This document shows positions 34,280 to 46,319 of a DNA stretch of 64,000 nt, in pieces. Below the pieces are notes generated by a model. The model saw only the letters and a list, made by a program, of their open reading frames with translations. It ran no database searches and was not told the DNA's origin. The stretch's first letter is position 1. The number at the start of each line of letters is the position of its first letter. A program made the position numbers and the translations under genes. The DNA is from Glandiceps talaboti (lineage: Eukaryota; Hemichordata; Enteropneusta; Spengelidae): contig NC_135551.1 of assembly GCF_964340395.1 (NCBI RefSeq), positions 16,317,003-16,381,002 on the forward strand, in the 5' to 3' direction.

Positions 34280-34337
<58 letters not shown>
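34153..34337 (+). repeat. Compound (GTAT)n / (GT)n microsatellite
   Basis: A (GTAT)n block with short interruptions spans about 34164-34284, then a pure (GT)n block of about 50 bases. It accounts for the overlapping low-complexity ORFs in several frames. Copy A at 24960 has only a short 'tgtatgtgtgtt' here, so the array expanded in this copy. Confidence 0.97.
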
Positions 34338-34339
<2 letters not shown>

Positions 34340-35674
34340 AGTATAGATAAGACACAATATTCTTCAAGTTTGGCGTCCCAGCCACACTGTGTATATTAAA
34401 TAGATAGTAGGTAATGGAAGTATAATGAGTAGCTGTGAGTTGTCAATATAATGTATTTAGTATTAATTTCACGACTCCAAGTCCGGAATGTAGGATGTTG
34501 GCTTTGTAAGTAGAAGTGCATAATTCGTAGAGCTTTTCTCCAATGTTGTCAAGTTGTTTTGCGTTTTGTTAAATATCGGAGATTATCCTGACAAGTAGTC
34601 CTGACTGATAGCAATCAGATGTAACTACTGTGAGAACGCTATTCTAGTCAAATTAACCATAGTTTGACATATAAAAAGACTTCAAAGTTTAAGTGTACAC
34701 AATGTTGTCACTACTTTGTCTTTGTGTCATCCGTGAGATAAAACTCCCAACGGTTTAGCGATTTTAATTAAATGCATTCACAGTTTAGCTAAGAGGTCAC
34801 TATTCATCAAAGATAATTACATTGCATTGAGTAAATGTGCTATCAATGGTTATTTTATTGAGAAAGGTTATTTATATAATACACATTTCTTTTTAAACTT
34901 TGGACAAACCTGTTTGTCAACATATTTACAATTTCATTTTAGTGAAGACATGAAACTCAGACTGAGGAGGATAATAGTTTTGTTTGTTTTCTGTTTAGCA
35001 TACTTGTAATGATAGAGTCGAATAAATTCACAATAAAATACAACCAATAACTTTAAACGGACATTAAAACAAATACTTGACAAGTAAAGGATACAGCATA
35101 GAAGCGAACAGACACAGGTTACTTGAAACCCCGTTTTGTTATGGCGACTTCTACGATTTATGCCTCCGTCCTATCATTGTAAGGTTATGACATAGATAAT
35201 TATTGGAATTAAATCTAAATCTAACATTATTCTACAATTTCATTCTTTAGTCTTCGTGTCTGTATTGGATGCTGGGTCTAAATAGATTCTTTAACAAACC
35301 GTTATAATCAGAGTTTTCCTATATATCTTATTGCCAATCTACATTTAGGTTAAGTCAATAATCACAGACTTATCACAACAGTATTTTTTCAGATATATAT
35401 ATCTGACTCAAATATGTATATTGAGGGCTACTAAAAATAGAAAAAGATATGGACAAATTCACGTGATCACAATTACGAGGTTGTTTCCCGTTTGAGCAGT
35501 TTTAAATCATCATTTGTGTGATATTTGGAATGATGTTAGGTGAAGAATGTATACATCTGTACCTGGTACGGTTCGAGGATTTTTTTTTCGAATTTTCAAA
35601 ATTATTGTAAGTGAAAGGTAAACACTACATTAATGATTAGGATATCATTACTATATTGAACATTAGTATGTTGT

Positions 35675-35784
<110 letters not shown>

Positions 35785-36424
35785 GTTGAAAAAATATCTG
35801 ATCAAAATAATTTCTTCAAAGCCCCCTCCCCCTGCCGTAAATTTTCACCCCAGTCTAATTTACTAACCAGATGAAGACTAGAGTGGAAATTGCAATGTTA
35901 TCGAAAACATATTAAGACTATTCGAAAAATTATGTCTTACTGCACTATACGTTACCCCAATAATCCTCAACAAAATAATTGATCACTCAAATATGCATAT
36001 TAAGGGCTACTGAAAATAGAAAAAGATATGGACATATTCACGTGATCACAATTACGAGGTTTTTCCCTTTTGAGCAGATTTTTTATGGTGTTTGTGTGGG
36101 CACTTTTACAATGTACGAAACTACACCATGCATCCAAACAACGCCATAAACTGTGTAGAATAGTTTTAAATCATCATTTGTGTGTTATTTGGAATGGTCT
36201 TAGGTGAAGAATTTATACATCTGTACCTGGTACGGTTCGAGTATTTTTTTTCTCGATTTTTTAAAATTGTTGTAAGTGAAAGTTTAACACTACATTAATG
36301 ATTAGGATATCATTACTATATTGAACATTAGTATGTTATACAATAGCTTACATTTAATTGCAGTACATACATGTATATTTTATAGAGAGATAATGACGTG
36401 TGTAAAAACACGATTAATTTTATT

Positions 36425-37700
36425 AAAACAAAGTGCGTTATGTGTTTTATTAAATACTTCCCATTAATTCTTTAACTTAGTCAACTATCACGTTCCCACC
36501 CCCCCACCCCATTGCTCGTGACTTGCCACATTCCATGCAGTTATCGCTTTAAATAACAAATGTAATCTGTGTCCTTTGTTGCTTTTTATTCAATAGTTCT
36601 CAATAAATTTTAAATGCAGTCAGCATAATTAGCTTTTACAAGTTACTTAGTTCAAAATATTTATACTACATATAAAGCCTGTATTCGTGTATTTTAAACA
36701 GCGCCCAAAGGGTCGAAATCGAATTTGATATTTTGGGTTCATGATCAGAGCTTAATGTTTTGCATATGCGTAATGGGCACGTGTCAAAAGCATAACAGTT
36801 TGCTGGGCTTCGAGTTGTTTCCTCTTACGATACTATATTCGATTTTCACTTAATTTATCTACGGTGATATCTCTCCTGGGGACTGTAGAAAGTGAAAATG
36901 GGTTCTTCGTCGTATACTTTACTAAAGAGATGATGGTCAAATGGATCAAATATATTGGTGGATAAAGTATAGTGTTCGTGTAATAATGAAAGCTTTCAAA
37001 ATATCTTAAAAGTTTGAAATGAAACCTTGTTTGTAGTCCTTTTTAATATTTAAATTAATTCAATCCAATTTAATCATTCTTACGTTACGCATACTACCAG
37101 AGTGTGGTATGGTACAAATGTTGAAAAAACAAAATGAAATACAGAAGGATCACAAATGATATCTATAAAGTGTACAATTGATTGCTTTCTAGGGGGGGGG
37201 GGGTTGTCATGATCACTGACAGGTCTTGTTTTTTTTAGAAAATTACCATCTTTTTATTTCCCATGGAGCTAACAGTCGTCGGTGGTCATTTAGGATTTTA
37301 GAGAGAAACATAACCTTACAACTCGTTGGGCCTTGCCTGGCTAAAACTGTCAAATTGAATATACATGTATATATATAACGTTGTTACGCACAGTTTTCGG
37401 AAACGTTCGCTCGGTACTCAGGGGCTCTAGCAACTGCCCCTAATAGGCACAAATGGCGCGTTAATCAAGTTAGATTATTATTGAAATCGCTTAACTCCTT
37501 GTAGGTGATCTGGTTTTCACAAGTTCGAAATCGTTTCTTCTGTTACGTATAGGACATTTATTTGATTCCTGACAGGAAACGGACTGCAGAACAGCGAAAT
37601 AAGTATGTGTCACCTTCTTCACACACTTCTCCGAGAGTCACAACTTCCTAACGTAAATTAAAATGTGTTGCTTCTACATACACACACCGCTAGTTTAGTG
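36425..37700 (+). repeat. 1.2-kb duplicated segment, left copy (partner 43825-45110)
   Basis: It runs from 'tgcgttatgtgttttattaa' through 'ttgctgggcttcgagttgtt', 'atctctcctggggactgtag', 'cccatggagctaacagtcgt' and 'acgttcgctcggtactcagg' to 'ttcacacacttctccgagag'. Differences include the AT run, which is about 20 bases here and about 70 at 44743-44812. Confidence 0.88.
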
Positions 37701-38302
37701 CTGTACGTTTACCTTTGAAACAGCCTCGAAAACAGACTCTCGTATCGATGTGTTAACAACTGATTTATTGTTCACAAAATGGTGTATCTGTATACGCGCG
37801 TTTATCTGTATTACGAAGTGTGTGTAGCTGTATTAAGAAGTGTCACGTTTTGAATATCAATAAATATTTACATTCATTTATATAAATGTTTCATGATTTC
37901 ACTGTTTGAAAATATGTATGATTTTAAACAATTATGTAATTTGCATCATCAGAATAGATCAAAATAATGCCGACACCTGTCTGATCATTGTAATACCATT
38001 TACACTTTTCAAACACTATTTCACTCGTAAAAGCTGGTTCAGAGATTGGCAATTTGTCCAGATAATATTAATAGTTAAGAAAGTGTACTTTCCAAAGACA
38101 ACACCAACAAAAAAACTTAGTAATCTACATGTACTTACCACTTACAGTACAAAGTAATTCAAAATATAAGATCTGAAAAATGCTTTTCTAGGTGTCGTAA
38201 GGGCTTACAATAACAACTACAAACAATACATACAGTGTGAAACAAACATTAAAGTGTCGAATGGAGTTGAATGTACAATATAAATACTGTCGTATATCAG
38301 TT

Positions 38303-39390
38303 ATTATATTATATCATGCTACTATGCGCCATTCTGATTGGATAATAACTGTGGTAAAATCCCATTTTACCACGGCTGGCAGTGGTAAAATGGGCCCCTA
38401 AACTCGCATATGAATAGTACATACAGGCTGAATGTGTTCTTTCTTATACCAATAAGTTAACAATTCCCCAGAGTAATAAGGTGTGTCAGGTATCCTGTAT
38501 AATAGTTTGGATTACAGTAGTCCAAATAATTCCACTGATGACCTTGCGATCGAAAGCAACGATCGATCAGTGGCTTCAACATCACTGATAAGGTACAAGT
38601 TCTCCCTATGCAACGAGCAGTCTCAGCGTCCTACTCTCGTTACGCGTTGAATCAAGCAACACCGATTCAACTTTTAACCATCAGTCAAGGTGCGTCAGGA
38701 TTATTTCGAAACTGTACATTTTTAGGTTCGGTCAATGTTGAATTTGTTACCCATTAAATTAAAGTAGACTGTGTAACGTCGCGTCTCTGATTTACTGTCT
38801 CGCGCTTTCTCCGATTCAACGCCGAGACATCTATTTTTAGCAGTGTACAAGATTGTATTGTTATTATGAAAATATCCAAACAAAATTGTTACTTTCTTTG
38901 ACCTCTTGCCCCCTTTTCTTTGTTGCTAGTTTTCAACGCGTTTTCGTTATATGATGTAAATAAAGTAATTTATCAATGCAATGCAATGCATTGCAATGCA
39001 GTGTATTGTTTTGTCCATGCAGTGTGTGTGGGGGCTACATGAACGTATCCACTCATTAAAATATGCTCGTTCCCGACGATCTATTACCAACGATCTTTTT
39101 CTGTACGTGCGAATTCGCCTTTTCGGGCATATAAATAACCACAGAATCACATTTAGAAGAAATATACACACATTTTGATATAATATAATAGCAATAACTT
39201 TGGGATGATGCTTTATAGCTTTACAACAAATGTGGAATTTATCTTGAGAAATTATTTACATATACACTCAAAATTCATTGAAAAACGGGAAATACTCGCT
39301 TGTACTAAGTTGTAGTGCAGCGGGGTCACGCTCTATTGTTCTAGGGGTCAAACCATATCACGTGGTAGGTATCGTCCCCCCCCCCCCTGG
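38303..39390. other. Unshared ~1.1-kb segment within copy C
   Basis: Flanking sequence matches the other unit copies, but this stretch does not. It contains a hairpin at 38351-38373 (gtggtaaaat / attttaccac, 3-base loop) with a third 'gtggtaaaatggg' at 38392, a (TGCAA)n-like run at 38975-39000, and a C-run at 39377-39386 near the right edge. No ORF worth naming and no clear terminal inverted repeats were seen. Confidence 0.45.
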
Positions 39391-40189
39391 TGTCAATGTG
39401 TGTAATCCATGACCTGCTAGATAATTGGTTGTTAGGTTCAGCCTATTTTTAGCCGGTTATATACGTTACTGTTGCACATCGCAAATCATAGCGCATCTGT
39501 TATTAGAAATCTAGACTGCCAATAGTATATACAGAACGTCTTCGACTTGAAAACCTGATCAACTTTGTAGGAACATTAACATTAACGCCGATGCAAGTAA
39601 AATGAATAGTTGTGAGACGTCAATATAATTTAAAAACAGAGTCTGACATACAGTACACTGCCTCCGTATAAAAGCTTACAGTTTTGATTTACTTGTTCTC
39701 CAACGTTTCTAGCATTTGGGGGTTAGTTGTTTTGATTGTTAGAGAATCGGACTTGACAGATACGAATCGAATGTAACTGCAAAGAGACCAATTTTATAGT
39801 AACCTTTGCCTGACTTGTCAAACAGAAAGATTTATTACTAAATCTAGACTTCAGATAGTATAGAAATACAGAACGTCTTCGACTCGGTAACCTGATCATC
39901 CTTGTAGGAACATAAACACCGATGTAAGTAAATGGGTAGTTGAGACGTCAATATGAATCAAGAAACAGAGTTTGACATACAGAACATTGCCTACAAAAAA
40001 TACATATTTGATTTACTTGTTTCCAAACGTTGCAATTGTCTCGTTATTTTGTGTTGTGTTGATTATTAGAGACTCGGGCTTGACTGATACGAATCGAATG
40101 TAACTCCAAAGATAAAATTGTTATGGTCTGAGAATTGGATTTGAAAGCGTTGTAGCACCAGGCTTTCACCTTAATTGACTTGGGTGCAT

Positions 40190-40715
40190 GTTAAGTTAAT
40201 TCGCAAACTTGTATCTGAAGACGATGTTGAAGTGTTACAGAAAGACTTGGAAACCTTAGTTGATTAGTCTAGTGACTGGCAAATGCTATTCAACGTGAGT
40301 AAGTGTAAGGTTATGCATGTGGGTTACAATAATCCCAACTATCCGTACACCATGAATGGTAGTAGATTGTCATCTGTAGAGTCTGAAACAGAACTAGGTG
40401 TTTTGATTCACAACTCACTGAAACCGAAACTGCATATCGCAGGGAAGGTAAATAAAGCAAATCGAGTACTTGGTATGGTAAAAAGAACATTCACCTGTAA
40501 ATCGAACGATATATTATTGCCACTCTATAAATCGCTAGTTCGTCCGAACCTTGACTATGCTTCCCCAGTGTGGTCCCCACATGCGAATAGGGATATTGTG
40601 TTATTGGAAAAAGTGCAGCGTCGGTTCACCAGGATGATTCCGCAGCTTAGTGTCTTGAATTATGAGGACAGGTTAGGGAGCGATCAGTATTTACGGCCAG
40701 GGGTTGGCCGGTGAC
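40190..40715 (+). pseudogene. CR1-like LINE RT C-terminal fragment
   Basis: Reads 'LIRKLVSEDDVEVLQKDLE' then a stop, then 'SSDWQMLFNVSKCKVMHVGY', 'ELGVLIHNSLKPK', 'SPVWSPHANRDIVLLEKVQR' and 'LSVLNYEDRLG'. This is the region after the catalytic FADD of CR1-like elements, as in 31238-31894, on the opposite strand. Both ends are cut: no RT catalytic core on the left and no C-terminal end block on the right. Confidence 0.8.
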
Positions 40716-41519
40716 ATTTTGTTCATGTTGTACTTAAAAATAGTGACCCACCTGTAATTCATCCACAAAACAATCCACCCATCCCCTCTGACAAATAAAA
40801 AAACACAATGCAACAACTAATACGTCTTAGATTAGTCTTTCTGAAAAGATACTGTCGTGATAAGTCTTTGATTATTGACTGAACCTTAATGCAGATTGGC
40901 AATAAGATATATAGGAAAACTCTAATTAAAACTGTTTGTAGACCCCAGTCTAATTTACTAACCAGATGAGGACTAGAGTGGAAGTTGCAATGTTATCGAA
41001 AAGATATTAAAACTATTCGAAAAGTTATTGTACCATACGTTGCCCCAATAATTCTTAACAAAATAATAAATCACTCAAATATGTATATTTAGGTACTAAA
41101 ATTAGAAAAGATATGGGCATATTCACATGATCACAATTTCTTGTTTTTTTCCCTTTCAGCAGATTTTTATGGTGTTTGTGTGGGCACTTTTACAACATAC
41201 GAAACTACACCATACATCCTAACAACGCCATAAACTGTGTAGCATAGTTTTAAATCATAATTTGTGTGATATTTGGAATGATCTTAGGTGAAGAATTTAA
41301 ACATCTGTACCTGGTACGGTTCGAGTTTTTTTTTCGCTTTATATTGTTGTAAGTGAAAGGTTAACACTACCTTCATGATTAGGATATCATTACTATATTG
41401 AACATTAGTATGTTATACAATAGCTTACATTTAATTGCAGTACATACATGTACATTTAGTAGAGAGATAATGACGTGTGTACAACACACGATTAATTATA
41501 TTACAACAACGTGCGTTAT

Positions 41520-43779
41520 ATGATCAGACAGCTTTTATAAAGGGTAGGAGTATTATGAATAATATAAGACTTGTATCTGACATTATAGAATATATGGAAA
41601 ATGAAAAGCTACCAGGAGCTATCCTGTTCGTAGATTTCAAGAAAGCATTTGACAGTCTAGAATGGAACCTTATGCATAAAGCCTTAAGTTTGTTTGGGTT
41701 TGGGAACATGTTTCGAAAGTGGGTAAAAGTTTTTTATAACAATGTTAAGAGTTGCGTACTTAATAATGGGTTTTCCACTGGGTGGTTTGGATTAGAAAGA
41801 GGTATAAGACAGGGTTGCCCCCTATCAACAGCCCTCTTTGTCCTATCGATTGAATTATTCGCTATTTTTGTCAGGAAAACGAATAAATTTAAAGGTATTA
41901 TCCTTCCAAAAAACCTCGAAAAGCGAATATCAGGTTTTGCTGATGACACAACACTGTTTTTAGCCAGTCCAGCAGATTTCACAGCAAGCCTAGAATCACT
42001 GAAACAATTTACTGGGTGCTCAGGTCTGGAAATCAATTACAATAAGACTGAGCTGTTATTGGTAGGCCCAATTAAACGGCTATGGAAATTTTCAGGTGAT
42101 CTCCCGCCTCTTATTTCCGACACTTCTGCACCTATAAGGTTTTTAGGAATTTATATTGGGCATGATAAACTACAAAATGAGAAACTTAACTGTTGGACAA
42201 ACTTGAAAAAGTTGAAGGATAAATTAGACATTTGGAAAGTAGGAGACCTTACCATTAGAGGAAAGGTTATACTTTCAAAGTGCTTCGGAATTTCCCAACT
42301 TATTTATATATTGAAAGCAATTTCTGTACCTGATTGCTTTCTAAAAGAGGCTAACTCCTTTCTCTTTAGATTTTTGTGGAGGAAAAAGAAATCACACCTA
42401 AAAAATTCGACTATTTTAGGCGATTTAGACAGAGGAGGGTTGAAAATGACTGACCTTATAGAGATGAATAAAGCCATAAAACTGTCATATTTAAATCAAC
42501 TATTAACAAGCGAATCCGCATGGACTAGTATCCCCCAGTTTTATTTTGAAAAGTTAGGGGGTCTTCGACTTCTATTGAATTGTGATTACGATGTTAGAAA
42601 ATTGCCCTATAAACTCCCTTCCTTTTACTCAAACACATTGACTTACTTTCGCCAGCTTAAGACAACAAGCATCCAATCAGGACAAGATGTGGCTACACAA
42701 ATTATTTGGAATAATAAAAACATAATAATAGACGGGAAATCCTTTTTTTACCAAAAATGGGCCCAACATGGTATAAAATTTGTGAGTGACTTTTTCGATG
42801 ATAAAGGAAATTTACTGACTTGCAAAGAATTTCAAGAGAAACACAACTTTAAAGTAAACTATGTGAGTTATTACGGTGTCGTTGCCTCAATTCCAAAAAC
42901 ATGGAAATTACTAATGATTAATGGAAATTTTGTTCGTAAGACAGATGATGAATTGCTAGATTGCTTTCAAAACATACAGATAGTCAAAGGCACCACACAA
43001 GAATTTTATGAAATACTTAAAAATCGTAAATTCCAGTCTCCTAGATCTGAAACAATATACTCAAATCTCAATTACGCAAAAAATGTGGAATGGAAAAAAA
43101 TATGGAAACTGCCTTACGATACAACAAAGGAAGAGAAAATGAGAGTATTTCAGTTTAAAATACTTCACAGAATTTTAGCAACCAATGTATTTTTGATGAA
43201 TAACAAAATTAAAGATAATTCACTTTGTCAACACTGTAATTTAGAAGAGACCATTGAACATTTATTTTGGGATTGTAAAGAAACAAAGCAATTTTGGACA
43301 GCGTTTACCATTTTTTTCCAGCAAAAGTTAGAACAGAAAATAGAATTGTCTTGTAGAAATGTAATTTAGGTGTCTTACCTCAAAGAGGGAATGAACTACT
43401 AAATCACCTATTATTGATATCAAAATATCACCTGTACTCTGTACGTTTCTTTAACAAGAAACCATCTCAAAATATTTTCATAGAAAGTGTTAAGAATGTT
43501 ATTGTCATGGAAAACACCATCGCTCGGAATAATAATAATAATGGTGGAAAAGAAGAACACTTTATTGCTAAATGGAAGCCAATCCTTAACTTAACTTAAC
43601 AAATATTGAATGACTAGAACAAACATTGAATGACTTGTACTCTAGACCTGACTGAATTTTGGACTGTTTTGTTTTCAACTCTAAATGTTTCTGCTGTTAT
43701 GTCAAATTTGTTTAGCTTTACTTTCTTTCCCTTGTTTGACTTTGTAATTGTTCTTTCTTTTTGGTTATGAAATAAAAAA

Positions 43780-43822
<43 letters not shown>
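41520..43822 (+). mobile_element. Young 5'-truncated L1/Tx1-type LINE with 12-bp target duplications
   Basis: The insertion is bounded by perfect 12-bp direct repeats AACGTGCGTTAT at 41508-41519 and 43823-43834, and ends in a roughly 35-base poly(A) tail preceded by AATAAA near 43770. The unfilled paralogous site is at about 36430-36445 in copy C. The element is truncated within the RT fingers region, so the endonuclease and any ORF1 are absent. Confidence 0.95.
41522..43599 (+). pseudogene. LINE ORF2 (RT plus C-terminal zinc knuckle), one frameshift
   Basis: An open frame enters at 'DQTAFIKGRSIMNNIR'; the codons before it come from flanking DNA. Motifs are 'ILFVDFKKAFDSLEW', 'GIRQGCPLSTALFVLSIEL' and 'SGFADDTTLF' (catalytic FADD), then 'IRFLGIYIG'. 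Near the end is a CX2CX7HX4C zinc knuckle ('LCQHCNLEETIEHLFWDC'), as in L1-type ORF2 proteins. The frame stops at 43367 because one T appears to be missing in 'gtaatttagg'. The next frame continues to the natural end (IAKWKPILNL, stop at 43599). The protein was therefore complete apart from the 5' truncation and this single-base loss. Confidence 0.93.
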
Positions 43823-43824
<2 letters not shown>

Positions 43825-43825
<1 letters not shown>

Positions 43826-44740
43826 GTGCGTTATGTGTTTTATTAAATACTTCCCCTTAATTCTTTCTCCTGGTCAACTATCACGTTTAACAGTCGCCAT
43901 CACCCCATTGCTCGTGACTTGCCACATGCCATGTAGTCATCGCTTTAAATAACAAATGTAACCTGTGCACTTTATTGCTTTTTGTGCAACATTTCTCAAT
44001 AAATTATAAATGCAGTCAGAATAATTAGCTTTCACAAGTTACTTAGTTCAAATTATTTATACTACATATATAGCCTGTATTAGTGTATTCAAAACAGCGT
44101 GTCGAGGGTCGAAAATCCAATTTGATATTTTAGGTTCATGATCAGGTCTTAATGTTTTGCATATACATAATGGGCACTTGTCACAAGAATAACAGTTTGC
44201 TGGGCTTCGAGTTGTTTCCTCTTACGATACAATATTCGAATTTCACTTAATTTATCTACGGTGATATCTCTCCTGGGGACTGTAGAAAGTCAAAATGGGT
44301 TCTTCGTCGTATGCTTAAGAAATGATGGTCAAATTGATCAAATATATTGGTGGATAAAGTATAGTGGTCGTGTACTAAAGAAAGCTTTCAAAATATCTTA
44401 AAGGTTTGAAATGAAACATTGTTAGTAGTCCTTTTTAATATTTAAATTAATTCAATTCAATTTAATTCAATTTAAACATTCTTGCGTTACACATACTACC
44501 AGTGTATGGTATGGTACGAATGTTGAAAAAACAAAATGAAATACAGAAGGATCACAAATTATAAAAAGTGTACAATTGATTGCTTTCTTGGGGGAGGGGG
44601 GGGGTCACTGACAGGTCTTGTTGTCTAGGAAATCACAATCTTTTTATTTCCCATGGAGCTAACAGTCGTCGATGGTCATTTAGGATTTTAGAGAGAAACA
44701 TAACCTTACAACTAGTTGGGCCTTGACCGGCTAAAACTGT

Positions 44741-44814
<74 letters not shown>

Positions 44815-45110
44815 CGTTGTTACGCACAGTTTTCGGAAACGTTCGCTCGGTACTCAGGGGCTCTAGCATCCGCCCCTAATATGCACAAATGGCACGTTAA
44901 TTAAGTTAGATTATTATTGAAATCGCTTACCTCCTTGTAGGTGATCTGGTTTTCACAAATACAAAATCATTTCTTCAGTTACGTATAAGATGTTTATTTA
45001 ATTCCTGACAGGAAACGGACTGTAGAAAAGAGAAATAAGTACGTGTCACCTTCTTCACACACTTCTCCGAGAGTCACAACTTCCTAACGTAAATAAAAAT
45101 GTGATGCTTC
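43825..45110 (+). repeat. 1.2-kb duplicated segment, right copy
   Basis: Partner of 36425-37700, lying immediately to the right of the young LINE. It contains a (TA)n microsatellite of about 70 bases (44743-44812) where the partner has a short 'atatacatgtatatatataa' stretch. Confidence 0.88.
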
Positions 45111-45528
45111 CACATACAAATGCACCTATTTTAGTGGTGTACGTTTATTTTTAAAATAGTCCCGAAAACAAACTCTTGTATCGATGTGTTAACAATTGAT
45201 TTATTGTTCATAGATTGGTGTATCTGTATTAATACGTGCTACGTTTTGATTATTAACGTTAATGATTATTCATTTATTTACATTTTTCATGTTTTCACTG
45301 TTGAAAATATTTATAATTTCGAACAATCATGTAATTTGCTGCATGTTCATTTGTTGTATTTTCTGAACGCATCATCAGAATAGATCCAAATAAGGCCGAC
45401 ACCTGTCTGATCATTGCAATACCATTTACACTTTTCAACACTATTTCTCATGTAAAAGCCGTCTCAGAGATTGGCAATTTGCTCAGATAATATTAATAGT
45501 TAAGGAAATTTACTTGCCAAGGAAAACA

Positions 45529-45655
45529 CCCCCCCCAAAAAAAAAAAACAACAACAACAAACAAACAAACAAACAAACAAACAAACAAACAAACAAACAA
45601 AAAACAAAACAAACAAAAAACAAAAAAACAACAAATAAATAAATTTAAAAAAAAC
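45529..45655 (+). repeat. (CAAA)n simple repeat with A-rich flanks
   Basis: A C-run, then A-run, (CAA)n and about eleven (CAAA) units, grading into A-rich DNA. The other copies have a short 'acaccaacaaaaaaac' at this point (38101), so this is a local expansion. Confidence 0.95.
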
Positions 45656-46319
45656 AACTTAGCAAACAGTATTTACTTACCACATATAGTACAAAATTAT
45701 TCAGAATATTAGATCTGGAAACAAACTTTCTGGGTGTCGTAGGACAACAACAACTACAAACACTTACTACATTGTGAAACATACATTAAAGTGCCGAATA
45801 GGGCTAAATTTATCATATAAATACTGTCATATATTACTTAAACTTTAATGGCATACTACCAATGTGTGCAAGCTTAATCAAGCCCTGCAGCTGACACACC
45901 CCTTTCAGTCTCAGAACAAGTTCTGCAGCTGACAGCTGACCGACACACCCGTTTCTGAGAGATTTTAAACTGTGATAAACTTACAGAAATTATATGATTT
46001 TTTAAGATAATTTCACTGGCAATACGTCACTCTTTTTTATGCCAAGGTTAAAAATATCTGTTCAGAATTACAAATATATTAATTTAGGTATATGTATGAT
46101 CAAGCTGACATTTTTTCATGTAATTAAATGAATTGATATTTGCTGTCAAAATATGACGAACTTAACATTTTAAAGGTACAAACACTGATGTAATATTCAA
46201 AAGTTGATCAAATGGATATTCCTTCAATATATTTTTTGCAAGGTTTTCATTTTTTTCTACCACAATTGTGTGAAATACCAGGTTTTCGGGAATTGTAAAA
46301 TAGTTTTCGGGCTGTTTAC

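Larger units (their letters stand above)
30880..35395 (+). repeat. Long repeat unit, copy B
   Basis: It contains the same ordered landmarks as copy A: 'acaataaaatacaaccaata' (30960), a LINE insertion, 'taaatctaaatctaacacca' (32340), poly-C then 'taatttactaaccagatgag' (32735), 'acctggtacgg' (33101), 'aacaactacaaacactacat' (33552), 'agccagctatatacattaat' (33719), 'atttcacgactccaagtccg' (34467), 'gataaaactcccaacggttt' (34737), and again 'acaataaaatacaaccaata' (35031). It lacks the 2.3-kb segment and the hAT-like insertion. Confidence 0.75.

Noticed and set aside
34031-34399. Overlapping ORFs of 62-108 codons with Tyr-Ile-His-Thr or Met-Tyr-Val-Cys repeats
   Set aside because: They are translations of the (GTAT)n/(GT)n microsatellite, open in several frames on both strands.
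41477-41521. N-terminal 15 codons of the long LINE ORF (MYNTRLIILQQRALY)
   Set aside because: These codons lie in flanking repeat DNA upstream of the insertion point marked by the 12-bp duplication, and are not part of the element's protein.
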